Positions 5,821 to 13,219 of a stretch of 13,451 nucleotides of DNA are shown here, piece after piece (the first letter of the stretch is position 1; every line of letters begins with the position of its first letter). The DNA lies in assembly GCA_902791885.1 (NCBI GenBank), contig CADAXO010000040.1, forward strand, positions 1-13,451, in the 5' to 3' direction. Under the pieces are notes generated by a model. It saw only the letters and a list, made by a program, of their open reading frames with translations. It did not search any database and was not told the DNA's origin. The DNA is from Oscillospiraceae bacterium (GTDB lineage Bacteria > Bacillota_A > Clostridia > Saccharofermentanales > Saccharofermentanaceae). Both the position numbers and the translations under genes were made by a program.

Positions 5821-7230
5821 TTGATTCACTGTTATAAGTTTGACGATAAGAATATAGTACTCGACGTATTCTCGGGCTCTATCCACATGGTGGATGAAGT
5901 GGCTTACGAGATCATTCAGATGTATGAGAACAGCACCAGGGACGAGATTGTTAAGAAGATCTGCCCCATGTTCAATGTCACAGAAGCCGACGTCGATGAG
6001 TGCATCGCCGATATCGAAGCTCTTAAGGAAGCGGGGAAGCTTTTCGCTCCCGATAAATACGAGAACATCGCGATCGACCTTAAGAAGAGAAAGTGGACTT
6101 TAAAGGCCCTCTGCCTTCACGTAGCCCACACCTGCAACCTGAACTGCTCCTACTGCTTCGCGGCACAGGGCAAGTTCCACGGCAAGCGCGGCCTCATGAG
6201 CTTCGAGACAGGTAAGCGTGCCATTGATTTTCTTATCGAGAACTCCGGCTACCACAAGAACCTCGACATCGACTTTTTCGGCGGCGAGCCTTTGATGAAC
6301 TGGGATGTTGTTAAGCAGCTTGTCCTCTACGGACGCTCCATCGAGAAGGACGCCGGCAAGAACATAAGATTCACTTTAACCACCAACGGCGTAAACATAG
6401 ACGACGATGTTATCGAGTTCTGCAATCAGGAGATGCATAACGTAGTCTTAAGCCTCGACGGCCGTAAGGAAGTCAATGACCGCTTCCGCGTAGACATGAA
6501 GGGCAACGGCTCCTACGATGTCATCGTGCCCAAGTTCAAGAAGTTCGTCGAAGCAAGAGGCGACAAGAGCTACTACATGAGAGGCACTTACACGCACTTT
6601 AACACTGACTTTGTTAACGACATAAAGCACATGGCGGACCTGGGTTTCAAGGAGCTTTCGATGGAGCCTGTAGTTACTTCTCCCGACTCCCCTTCCTTCC
6701 TCACTGAGGAAGATCTGCCCATCCTTATGGAGCAGTACGAGGAGCTCGCGCACGAGATGATCAGGCGCAACGCTGAAGGCAACGGCTTCACGTTCTACCA
6801 CTATATGCTCGACCTTACATGCGGTCCCTGCATCTACAAGAGGATCTCCGGCTGCGGCGCGGGAACAGAGTATGTCGCCGTCACACCCTGGGGCGACCTT
6901 TACCCCTGCCACCAGTTCGTAGGCGACGAGAGGATGAAGCTCGGCGATATCTTCGAAGGCTTCACGGATCACGGCAAGGAAGTAAGCCACGAGTTCGCTG
7001 AAGTAAACTGCTACACTAGAGAAGGCTGCAAGGACTGCTGGGCTAAGCTTTACTGCTCAGGCGGATGTGCCGCCAACGCATACCACTCCGGCGGTTCCAT
7101 CACGGACATCTACGAATACGGCTGCAAGCTCTTCAGAAAGAGAATCGAGTGCGCACTCGCAGTACGTCTTTCCAACCTCAATGAGGAAGACATCTATGTA
7201 CCTGACGCTGACACTGAATCCGTCGATTGA
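5821..7230 (+). CDS. scfB: SCIFF peptide maturase, radical SAM/SPASM thioether-forming enzyme
   Basis: 469 residues, TTG start, with AGGAGA (5809-5814) at good distance; the N-terminus MIHCYKFDDKNIVLDVFSG matches the family and supports this start. Residues 1 to about 85 are the PqqD-like peptide-recognition domain (RRE) that binds the SCIFF leader. The radical SAM core follows: CxxxCxxC at C105, C109, C112 for the SAM-binding [4Fe-4S] cluster, and GGEP at 154-157. The C-terminal SPASM region carries C345, C363, C397, C403, C406, C412, C416 and C435 to hold auxiliary clusters, in the pattern CGAGTEY...YPCHQ...CYTREGCKDC...YCSGGC. The enzyme reductively cleaves SAM and joins core Cys sulfurs to side-chain carbons. 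All expected motifs are present, so it should be active. Its 3' end overlaps the kinase gene by 35 nt. Confidence 0.97.
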   Translation: MIHCYKFDDKNIVLDVFSGSIHMVDEVAYEIIQMYENSTRDEIVKKICPMFNVTEADVDECIADIEALKEAGKLFAPDKYENIAIDLKKRKWTLKALCLHVAHTCNLNCSYCFAAQGKFHGKRGLMSFETGKRAIDFLIENSGYHKNLDIDFFGGEPLMNWDVVKQLVLYGRSIEKDAGKNIRFTLTTNGVNIDDDVIEFCNQEMHNVVLSLDGRKEVNDRFRVDMKGNGSYDVIVPKFKKFVEARGDKSYYMRGTYTHFNTDFVNDIKHMADLGFKELSMEPVVTSPDSPSFLTEEDLPILMEQYEELAHEMIRRNAEGNGFTFYHYMLDLTCGPCIYKRISGCGAGTEYVAVTPWGDLYPCHQFVGDERMKLGDIFEGFTDHGKEVSHEFAEVNCYTREGCKDCWAKLYCSGGCAANAYHSGGSITDIYEYGCKLFRKRIECALAVRLSNLNEEDIYVPDADTESVD

Positions 7231-8137
7231 TCACTACATGAGGCTTCCTTCCGGGAAGCTTCTTAAGACCGGCACCAAAGAGGCGCCGTCCGTTAACCGC
7301 GCTTCAAGCGAGAGTTTCGAGGCAGGCGGCAAGGGCATAAACGTCGCGAAAATATTAAGTCGCCTTCAGGCCGACGTTGCTGCCACAGGATTTACGGCAG
7401 GCTTCACCGGCAGTGAGATCGCACGTAATATCGAAGCCGAAGGCATCGAGTCTTCATTCATCGAAGTTCCCGGATGCACAAGGATCAACCTTAAGATCAC
7501 CGACGGCAGCGGCATCGAGACTGAGATCAACGGCCCGGGGCCCGTTATAGGTCCGGGTGACATCAAGAGGCTGATCGAGGTTCTGAAGAATGACTCCTAT
7601 GACACTTTATTCATATCAGGCTCTATGCCCGGAGGACTTCCTTCCGATACATATGCCAATATCATCAAGGCGGTAAAAGAGACACGCCCTGCGCTTCGCG
7701 TGATAACCGACTTCGAGGGCGAGGCTCTTCTTAGGACTCTTCCCTTTAAACCTTTCCTCATTAAGCCGAATGCGGCTGAGCTTTCCGCTCTTACGGGTCA
7801 CAAGATAAGCACTGCCTCTTCCCTTACGGACATCAAGAAAGCCGCTTCGATGCTGATCGAGGACGGCGCATGCAATGTCCTTATCTCACTCGGTGCGAAC
7901 GGAGCATGTCTTCTTACGTCAGAAGGAAACTTCTACAGCGTACACGGCATCAAGGGTGATGTGATAAGCACTATCGGTGCAGGCGACACCATGATCGCTT
8001 CATTTATATTCATGCTCGACAGAAGCGGCGATCATCAGACCGCTCTTAAATTCTCCAACGAGTGTGCTTCGCTGTCGGCATTCACCAAAGGACTTCCTTC
8101 TGCAAAAGCTCTCGGAAACATACTCAGCAATTATTAA
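7196..8137 (+). CDS. 1-phosphofructokinase-family sugar kinase (PfkB/ribokinase fold)
   Basis: 313 residues, usual for the FruK/LacC family. ATG at 7196 lies inside the maturase gene (35-nt overlap) and has AGGAAG 6 nt upstream, implying translational coupling; the open frame extends back to 7067, but the family start MYLTLTLNPSIDHY fixes 7196. Motifs: TLNPSID (6-12) substrate region; GGKGINVAKIL (44-54); FISGSMPGGLP (139-149); KPNAAELSALTG (190-201); and GAGDTMIASF (261-270), with Asp264 as catalytic base. Members phosphorylate fructose 1-phosphate, fructose 6-phosphate or tagatose 6-phosphate. No fructose PTS or DeoR/LacI regulator lies nearby to settle the substrate. Being co-transcribed with the SCIFF maturase is unexplained. 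It ends 3 bp from the convergent gene on the other strand with no terminator in view. Confidence 0.9.
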   Translation: MYLTLTLNPSIDHYMRLPSGKLLKTGTKEAPSVNRASSESFEAGGKGINVAKILSRLQADVAATGFTAGFTGSEIARNIEAEGIESSFIEVPGCTRINLKITDGSGIETEINGPGPVIGPGDIKRLIEVLKNDSYDTLFISGSMPGGLPSDTYANIIKAVKETRPALRVITDFEGEALLRTLPFKPFLIKPNAAELSALTGHKISTASSLTDIKKAASMLIEDGACNVLISLGANGACLLTSEGNFYSVHGIKGDVISTIGAGDTMIASFIFMLDRSGDHQTALKFSNECASLSAFTKGLPSAKALGNILSNY

Positions 8138-8140
8138 TAC

Positions 8141-9082
8141 TTAAAGGATTCTCATGATCCAGCAGCCTTCCATCTGAGGGGCAAGCTGGTCGAATTGCCA
8201 GCGCATTGCCGTCCTTGCAGGACTTCCGGGATCTCTTATCTCATAACCTTCATCGTTATAACCGACGATCAGGATATACTGCGCCGAATCGGTAAAATCA
8301 CCGGGACCCATCAGGCACATTACGATATTTCCGACATCAAGGTTTCTTTCGATCCTCGTCTGATCGGCGGTTATCGGGGTGACATCGATACCTAAGCCGG
8401 TCGCGCCTTCTGTCATGAGCGACCAGCTCGTTCCGCCTTCCAAAGTAAAATGATTATTCTCGGCAAAAGCCGCCATCCACGCGGGATTCATATCGGAGTT
8501 GCCCATAAGATACGATACGACCATCGAAAGCGCTGTAGGACCGCTTCCGGTCATTCCGAGGACACCTCCGGCATAAGTCATGTAGCCCCACCTGAGGTCA
8601 TACTGATAGTACTCGGGAACCCTTACCGATGAGAAAGTTCCGGTGACATCAATAGTGCCGGGATAGTCGGGAGCGTCCTGCGTGCCGATCATCTCAGGAT
8701 AGTGAAGCACGAACTCCAAAGCGTCGTGATTCTTATAAAGCATCGTCGTTAATTCAAGAGGATAAGCGAACGGATCTATATTATTAGCCGCCGAATATGA
8801 ATCGATAACAGCCTGACAGTCCGTAGGTGTATCAAGAGGATAAGATGAATAATCGTCAGGGGAAGGAGCTGAAGGCTCGGCGTTCACGCCGGGAGCATCA
8901 ACGGGTAACTCTTCGGATATAGTGACTGTACCCGACGGCATGGTCTCCTCCGGCTTGTTACTGTCTCTTTTCGGGGAGAAGAAGATGAAGTAAACGCATG
9001 TGGCGGCGATAAGCATCACTGCCAGGAAACCCGCTATATATACTTTAGCTTTGCCGTTCTGATTCATAGGATAATTATACAT
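8141..9082 (-). CDS. Membrane-anchored C39-like papain-fold protein lacking the catalytic Cys and His
   Basis: 313 residues from ATG 9082; ATG 9067 (Met6) is more likely, see the promoter at 9074. One N-terminal membrane segment (14-35) has a short cytoplasmic side, then a Pro/Glu/Ser-rich linker (about 40-85), a helical region, and a C-terminal Peptidase_C39_2-like domain (about 150-313). The domain entry YYQYDLRWGYMTYAGG is typical. The next motif, normally G-C-G-P-T-A-L around the catalytic Cys, reads GSGPTAL with Ser180 (codon AGC). The His motif, normally G-H-F/Y-I-V-x-x-G-Y, reads AQYILIVGY with Gln268 (codon CAG); the following Asp (D284) is kept. Both key residues are thus changed by one base each, while the fold motifs are kept: a likely pseudopeptidase, perhaps a binding protein at the outer membrane face. 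It could also be an unusual serine variant. Convergent with the sugar kinase. Confidence 0.75.
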   Translation of the reverse strand: MYNYPMNQNGKAKVYIAGFLAVMLIAATCVYFIFFSPKRDSNKPEETMPSGTVTISEELPVDAPGVNAEPSAPSPDDYSSYPLDTPTDCQAVIDSYSAANNIDPFAYPLELTTMLYKNHDALEFVLHYPEMIGTQDAPDYPGTIDVTGTFSSVRVPEYYQYDLRWGYMTYAGGVLGMTGSGPTALSMVVSYLMGNSDMNPAWMAAFAENNHFTLEGGTSWSLMTEGATGLGIDVTPITADQTRIERNLDVGNIVMCLMGPGDFTDSAQYILIVGYNDEGYEIRDPGSPARTAMRWQFDQLAPQMEGCWIMRIL

Positions 9083-9102
9083 AAAAAAGCTCCGGGCATT
9101 AA
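9074..9102 (-). promoter_or_regulatory. Promoter of the C39-like gene, inside the upstream terminator
   Basis: Minus-strand -10 TATAAT (complement of 9074-9079), 17-bp spacer, weak -35 TTAATG (complement of 9097-9102), which forms the loop of the preceding terminator. The -10 is 6 nt before ATG 9067, so transcription should begin at that codon, giving a leaderless message and excluding ATG 9082 as a start. No Shine-Dalgarno precedes either ATG. Confidence 0.45.
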
Positions 9103-9112
9103 CCCGGAGCTT
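9083..9112 (-). terminator. Rho-independent terminator of the first lipoprotein gene
   Basis: Minus-strand hairpin with arms AAGCTCCGGG / CCCGGAGCTT (9087-9096 and 9103-9112), 6-nt loop and six T (complement of 9083-9088). It lies 24 nt after the stop at 9137 and directly abuts ATG 9082. Confidence 0.9.
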
Positions 9113-9136
9113 CGTGTATCTTAATCAGATATCTTA

Positions 9137-10462
9137 TCAGGATACTTCAGCTGTTACGTTGAAGAGCATCTCTGTGCCATTCTCATCTGTAGCACCGAGG
9201 ATGTAGTATGTACCTGCATCAAGACCGCCGTTCTGTGTGTACTGGAACTCATAGAAGTAACCGTTGGAGTACTCAGAAGGTGTGATTGTTGCGGAGTAAA
9301 CGAACTCAGCATCATCAGCGTTGCCTGTAGCAGAGTAGTATACCTCGTAGTATACAGGGAAGTAAGCGAGGTTAGCTTCGTCGTTAACCTGGCATGTGTA
9401 TTCCATTGTTGTCTCGTCTGTGCCGTACTCACCGGACTCGATTGCATAACCTGTACCGTCAGAGTAGGAGTACCAGTAATCGTCGATACCGTCAGCCCAG
9501 ATCTCAGCCATATCTCCGCCTACAACAGGAACATCGACAACTGTGCTTGTGCTGCCCTCAACTACGGAACATGTGGAATCTGCAAGAACGTTGCCGTTGA
9601 GGTCGTAAACGATACATCTGTAGTCACCGGGAACGAGGGTGCTGTCGTTAGTCAACTGAGCAGCAGAATCATAGTTGGGACCATAGTAGCTCTCGATCCA
9701 GTAACCGGAGTCTGTGCATTCATCACTTGTGTAGATGAGCTGACCGTCGAGGTAGTACTCATATGTGAACTGCCACTCGATCTCCTGACCCTCAGCTGTA
9801 GGGATGATGTCGAGCTCGATCTGATAAGGATCTGTGTAAACGCCGTTATCTGAATAGTACCACTCGATCTCATCGATGAGGTCTGTAGAGATTGCAGGTC
9901 CGAATGAATAATCAAGAGCATCAAGATAGAAAGCGTATACATCATCAAAGATCTCGCCGTCTTCGTCATCAACGAGCCAGTTGTCGCCGTCCTTAACGAA
10001 CTCAACTGTTACATCGATCTCCTGTGTATCGCCGTCGCTCAAAGCATCGAGGAAAGCGTCAAGGTCGCCGCCGTCAGCTGTTACATCATCATAAGCTGCT
10101 GCGTAATCAACGATGCTGAATGTGATGTCAACCTTACCATTGCCGTTCTTCTTAGAAGACTCAACAGACTCTTCGTCAATCTCATAAGAGAGTGTACCTG
10201 CGATAGCGCTGCAGATAGCTGCATAATCGTCACCGTATGCATCTGTATCTACAAGAGTCTCAAGCTCAGACTCTTCGAAGCTGGGATCAGCGATGAGCTC
10301 ATAGATATCACCTGTCTTAACCTTAACGATTGCTGTAGCGAAATCGTCTGCTGCCTTAAGAACTGCCTCATCGTCCTTGTCAAACAATGCACATCCGGAA
10401 AGAGATGCGAGCACAGCGACAGAAACCGTTGTAGCAGTCAACTTCTTAAAATCGACTTTCAT
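9137..10462 (-). CDS. Acidic lipoprotein of unknown function, paralogue of the 10619-11887 product
   Basis: 441 residues. ATG 10462 has TGGAGG 7 nt upstream. Signal peptide 1-23 with lipobox LSGC (Cys24 lipidated), then FDKDDEAVL; the mature protein is very rich in Asp, Glu and Tyr. An N-terminal domain (about 32-190) resembles the NTF2-like or DUF-type domains of clostridial lipoproteins (SYEIDEESVESSKKN...VDITF...VDYA, then FYLDALDY). One copy of a module of about 105 residues (195-300) follows: IEWYYS...QIELDII...FTYEYYLDG...DSGYWIESYY...YRCIVYDLNGNVLADSTC. A Cys pair (283, 298) recurs in all copies. The C-terminal part (about 320-441) is different, Tyr-rich and beta-looking. It shares the first 200 residues and the module with its neighbour, so the genes arose by duplication. 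Own promoter and terminator. Function not recognised. Confidence 0.85.
   Translation of the reverse strand: MKVDFKKLTATTVSVAVLASLSGCALFDKDDEAVLKAADDFATAIVKVKTGDIYELIADPSFEESELETLVDTDAYGDDYAAICSAIAGTLSYEIDEESVESSKKNGNGKVDITFSIVDYAAAYDDVTADGGDLDAFLDALSDGDTQEIDVTVEFVKDGDNWLVDDEDGEIFDDVYAFYLDALDYSFGPAISTDLIDEIEWYYSDNGVYTDPYQIELDIIPTAEGQEIEWQFTYEYYLDGQLIYTSDECTDSGYWIESYYGPNYDSAAQLTNDSTLVPGDYRCIVYDLNGNVLADSTCSVVEGSTSTVVDVPVVGGDMAEIWADGIDDYWYSYSDGTGYAIESGEYGTDETTMEYTCQVNDEANLAYFPVYYEVYYSATGNADDAEFVYSATITPSEYSNGYFYEFQYTQNGGLDAGTYYILGATDENGTEMLFNVTAEVS
9563..9880 (-). repeat. Lipoprotein module, copy 1 of 3
   Basis: Codes for residues 195-300 of the first lipoprotein. It is the single copy in this paralogue and is closest in sequence to the second copy of the neighbour (shared IELDIIPT, FTYEYYLDG, DSGYWIE, LVPG/LIPG). 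Beta-strand-like periodicity and a G-x-Y-x-C...ADSTC ending suggest an Ig-like sandwich; this is inference. Confidence 0.75.
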
Positions 10463-10507
10463 AAAATATCCTCCATTCGATTTTGCGTTTTATAAACGTC
10501 AGTGACT

Positions 10508-10536
10508 ATTATAAAACAAAGTTTACTTAATGTCTA
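10508..10536 (-). promoter_or_regulatory. Promoter of the first lipoprotein gene
   Basis: Minus-strand TAGACA (complement of 10531-10536, 5 of 6), 17-bp spacer, perfect TATAAT (complement of 10508-10513). Transcription should start near 10501, giving a leader of about 39 nt with the TGGAGG site (complement of 10470-10475). Confidence 0.75.
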
Positions 10537-10560
10537 ATTTCAGTTAATAGTTTGTTCACA

Positions 10561-10589
10561 AAAGAAGACTCCGGATAAACCGGAGTCTT
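10561..10589 (-). terminator. Rho-independent terminator of the second lipoprotein gene
   Basis: Minus-strand arms AAGACTCCGG / CCGGAGTCTT (10 pairs; 10565-10574 and 10580-10589) with a 5-nt loop, followed by CTTTTG. It starts about 30 nt after the stop at 10619 and lies upstream of the first lipoprotein's promoter, so the two paralogues are separate transcription units. Confidence 0.85.
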
Positions 10590-10618
10590 TGGTGATTTAA
10601 CAGGTTGTGAAAGCCTTG

Positions 10619-11887
10619 TCATTCGACTTCGACGGTGCATGTATCCTGAGCCAGGATATTGCCGTCAAGGTCATACATGATACAGGTGTATTCACCCGGG
10701 ATAAGATAGCCTTCATCGGTAAGCTCGGCCCCCGAATCGTAGAAGGAACTGTAGTAATTCTCGATCCAGTAACCCGAATCCTCATGCTCGTCACTTGTGT
10801 AGATAAGCTCACCGTCAAGATAGTACTCGTAAGTGAACTCCCATGTCATCGCCTGACCTATTCCCTCCGTGGGAATAATGTCGAGTTCGATAGTTTCAAC
10901 ATTCGTATATACACCGTCATCCGAGAAGTACCACTCGATATAATCGATGTAGTCACCGGAGGTCATGGCATCGATATGCTCTACCGTACAGGTGGAATCT
11001 GCAAGCACGTGACCGTCAAGATCGTATATTACGCATCTGTAGGAACCTGCAGCGAGAGTGCCGTCGGTATTCACCGGAGCGTTGCTGTCATAGAAAGGAC
11101 CGTAGTAAGCCTCGATCCAGTGACCCTGATCATCCCACTCGTCACTCGTATAGATGAGATCGCCGTTGTAGTAATACTCATATGTGAATTCGAACTCCTC
11201 TTCCTGACCGTCGGTAGTCGTTACGATATCAAGTTCGATCTGGGTGACATTCGTATAGACACTGTCGGAAGAATAGTACCACTCGATATAGTCGATATAA
11301 CTTGCGAGCGGAGCCGTGAATATATAATCAAGAGCATCAAGATAGAAGCCGTAGACTTTGTTGAGGTTCTTCAGTCTGTTATCCTGTATCTTCCACTCTC
11401 CGCCTACCAATACAAGATCCAGTGTCTGGGTGATCTCGATAGTATCCGCATCTGAAGATTTAAGTTCAGAGATATAATCCTCCACATTACCGCCGTTATC
11501 CGATACTGTCTCGAAGATCGTCGCATAGTCGACCATGGTGAATGTGACATCTACGCTCGCCTCGGCATTCTTCTTGGAAGATTCGACTGAGCCTTCGTCC
11601 ACTTCATATTCGATAGTGTCCGCGATGGCATCGGTCATATCCCCGAAGCCCTCGGGAACTTCCTGGGCCAGAGCACCGCTTATAAGATCCTCGATGGAAT
11701 CCTCGGCATCGTCACCGTCAACAAGCAGATCTGTGATATCGGATACCTTTACTTTGGATATTGCTTCGGCATAATCTTCTGCTGCGGCAAGCACTGCATC
11801 ATCGTCTTTATCAAGATTGGCGCATCCGCTTACGGAAGCGATTAAGGCAAGGGAAAGGACAGAAGCAGTCAACTTCTTAATCTTCAT
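10619..11887 (-). CDS. Acidic lipoprotein with two tandem modules, paralogue of the 9137-10462 product
   Basis: 422 residues. ATG 11887 has AAGGAG 8 nt upstream. Signal peptide 1-21 with lipobox VSGC (Cys22), then NLDKDDDAVL, nearly the same as the paralogue. The N-terminal domain (about 30-190) keeps the paralogue's markers: AISKVKVSDI, YEVDEGSVESSKKN, VDVTFTMVDYA, FYLDALDY. Then come two copies of the module at 197-303 and 313-420, each starting YIDYIEWY and ending in a Cys-containing Y-x-C...YDLDG...TCTVE (Cys285/300 and 402/417). Unlike the paralogue it ends right after the second module. It lies 83 bp downstream of the histidine kinase on the same strand, with a promoter bracketed by an inverted repeat, so control by that two-component system is possible. 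Membrane-anchored, outward-facing; function not recognised. Confidence 0.85.
   Translation of the reverse strand: MKIKKLTASVLSLALIASVSGCANLDKDDDAVLAAAEDYAEAISKVKVSDITDLLVDGDDAEDSIEDLISGALAQEVPEGFGDMTDAIADTIEYEVDEGSVESSKKNAEASVDVTFTMVDYATIFETVSDNGGNVEDYISELKSSDADTIEITQTLDLVLVGGEWKIQDNRLKNLNKVYGFYLDALDYIFTAPLASYIDYIEWYYSSDSVYTNVTQIELDIVTTTDGQEEEFEFTYEYYYNGDLIYTSDEWDDQGHWIEAYYGPFYDSNAPVNTDGTLAAGSYRCVIYDLDGHVLADSTCTVEHIDAMTSGDYIDYIEWYFSDDGVYTNVETIELDIIPTEGIGQAMTWEFTYEYYLDGELIYTSDEHEDSGYWIENYYSSFYDSGAELTDEGYLIPGEYTCIMYDLDGNILAQDTCTVEVE
10628..10951 (-). repeat. Lipoprotein module, copy 3 of 3
   Basis: Codes for residues 313-420 of the second lipoprotein. It differs from copy 2 by a slightly longer loop (TEGIGQAMTWE) and ends the protein. 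It shares YIDYIEWY, SSD/SDD-x-VYTNV, IELDI, FTYEYY, G-x-LIYTSDE and the two Cys with the other copies. Confidence 0.75.
10979..11299 (-). repeat. Lipoprotein module, copy 2 of 3
   Basis: Codes for residues 197-303 of the second lipoprotein. It is separated from copy 3 by a 9-residue linker (HIDAMTSGD). Confidence 0.75.
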
Positions 11888-11906
11888 AACCCGAACTCCT
11901 TCTTTC

Positions 11907-11953
11907 TAAATGTCATACTCCAAAAAGAGATTATCAGATAATTATGACATTTA
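11907..11953 (-). promoter_or_regulatory. Promoter of the second lipoprotein gene bracketed by an 11-bp perfect inverted repeat
   Basis: Arms TAAATGTCATA (11907-11917) and TATGACATTTA (11943-11953) are perfect complements separated by 25 bp. Between them lies a second palindrome, ATTATC-A-GATAAT (11930-11942). A minus-strand promoter overlaps: -35 TTGTAA (complement of 11951-11956), 17-bp spacer, extended -10 TGATAATCT (TAATCT = complement of 11928-11933). One arm covers the -35 side and the other lies just downstream of the expected start (about 11921). It looks like an operator pair; if transcribed from upstream, the region could fold as a branched RNA. Confidence 0.55.
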
Positions 11954-11970
11954 CAACGAGAGGTTAGGAT

Positions 11971-13219
11971 TTAATGCAAGAGACACACAAATGAAATCTC
12001 ACCGTTTTTCCATGTCGCGTTAATACTTCCCCTGTACTGCCTGCAGATATTCTCCGCTATCGACAGGCCTATGCCGTAGCCGCCCTTGTCGATATTGTGC
12101 GACTTATCCTCGCGGTAGAAGCGCTCGAAAAACTTATTGTAGTCAACGTTGGCACCGTTCTTGTAAGAGTTCAGAGTTCGTAACAACAAGCCTGACGGAA
12201 CCTTTTCGAACCTGGGCCAGCTCCACCTTAACGGAGCCGTTCTCGTCGCAGTACTTGATCGCGTTGTCTACAAGGAGAGTCGCAAGCTGCATTATCTTGC
12301 TCGCGTCTGCCGTCATTGTAACCTCCGGCGGGATGTGCGTCTCAAGCGTTATCCCCGACTGTACCGCCACCGTCTCGAAAGGCTTGACCGTGCTTTCCAC
12401 GACAGACGACACATCTATGCTTGCCATCTCGGTCTTGTCTTCCATCTCCTGCGCCTTAGATATCATAACGAGATTCGCTATAAGTCCGTTCATGTGATCT
12501 ATCTGCTTCAACGTTGAGACAGACCATTCGTCTTCCCCGTTTATCATCTGCCCCATCTCGGTGTTGGCCCTGATGACCGCAAGAGGTGTCTTAAGCTCAT
12601 GGCTCGCATTCGTGATGAAGTCCTGCTGCTTCTCGAAGTTCTCGACCTCGGACGCAACTATAAAATCCGAGAAATGAACAACCAGGATATACGTAACCGC
12701 AAGTCCCGCCGCGCATACGATGAGCGCGATGATCATGAGTCTTCGAAGTGCATACACTTCTGCCGTTCCGTCAATAAATGCGAGGATCTCGCCGTCCTCA
12801 TAATCGGTGTATTCGTAGTAGATCCTTCCGAAGTGGCCGTATCCGTGTTTGCCGTCTCTTATGCTGTCGGCGATCATTATCATGGACTTCTCAGACCCCT
12901 CGTTGTAGCGGCCGCCGATCGATATAAGATCACCGTCAGGACCGTACTGGAAGATCCAAAAATCCGTCGCATCGACCACCTCGGAAGAGAAGACTTCCGT
13001 GAATGAAGGAGCGTCGGCATAATACTCCGGAAGACCGCTCTCGGAGACTCTTTCCTCGTTTCTTATAAGCTGGTCGAGGCCCGCTCTTATAGACCTGTTG
13101 GTAACGATGTAACTTGCTATCCAGATGGCACCGCCGATGAAGAGCATCGCAAGGAATATCGCGAGCATCGCGACTCCGATAAACCTTCTTCTTATTCTTT
13201 CAATCGTACGGTTATTCAT
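11971..13219 (-). pseudogene. Sensor histidine kinase, frame broken by a 7-bp tandem duplication
   Basis: The frame from ATG 13219 runs to a premature stop at 12143 (358 residues); the missing end continues in another frame to 11971. Visible: membrane segments about 13-37 and 161-182 flanking an extracellular sensor of about 120 residues; H-box FITNASHELKTPL with phosphoacceptor His207; N-box DNAIKYC (318-324). The G-boxes of the ATPase (GGYGIGLSIAE) and the preceding FFERFYREDKSH, typical of clostridial kinases, are only in the shifted part. At the junction GAACTCT occurs twice in tandem (minus strand, complement of 12166-12179); removing one copy restores ...VVTNSYKNGANVDYNKFFERFYRED... exactly. 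As written the product should lack ATP binding and be inactive; phase variation or a sequence error are alternatives. It overlaps the upstream regulator stop by 8 nt (ATGAATAA), so the two genes are co-translated. The extracellular ligand is unknown. Confidence 0.9.
12166..12179. repeat. 7-bp tandem duplication AGAGTTC x2 in the kinase gene
   Basis: Plus strand AGAGTTC at 12166-12172 and again at 12173-12179. A 7-bp gain shifts the frame by one. The sequence outside the duplication reads as intact kinase on both sides, so this is the only lesion seen. Confidence 0.92.

Noticed and set aside
6448..6990. 180-codon minus-strand ORF inside the SCIFF maturase
   Set aside because: It lies wholly opposite a motif-complete enzyme gene and has no start signals; composition is that of a shadow frame.
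7067..7195. Upstream extension of the sugar-kinase frame
   Set aside because: The extra 43 residues have no family match, overlap the maturase coding sequence, and the family N-terminus with its own AGGAAG site begins at 7196.
10607..11455. 282-codon plus-strand ORF antisense to the second lipoprotein
   Set aside because: No ribosome site, repetitive hydrophobic translation mirroring the Asp/Glu/Tyr-rich lipoprotein modules, and no recognisable protein features.
12255..13006. Plus-strand ORFs opposite the histidine kinase
   Set aside because: Shadows of the kinase frame, which has H-box, N-box and membrane segments.
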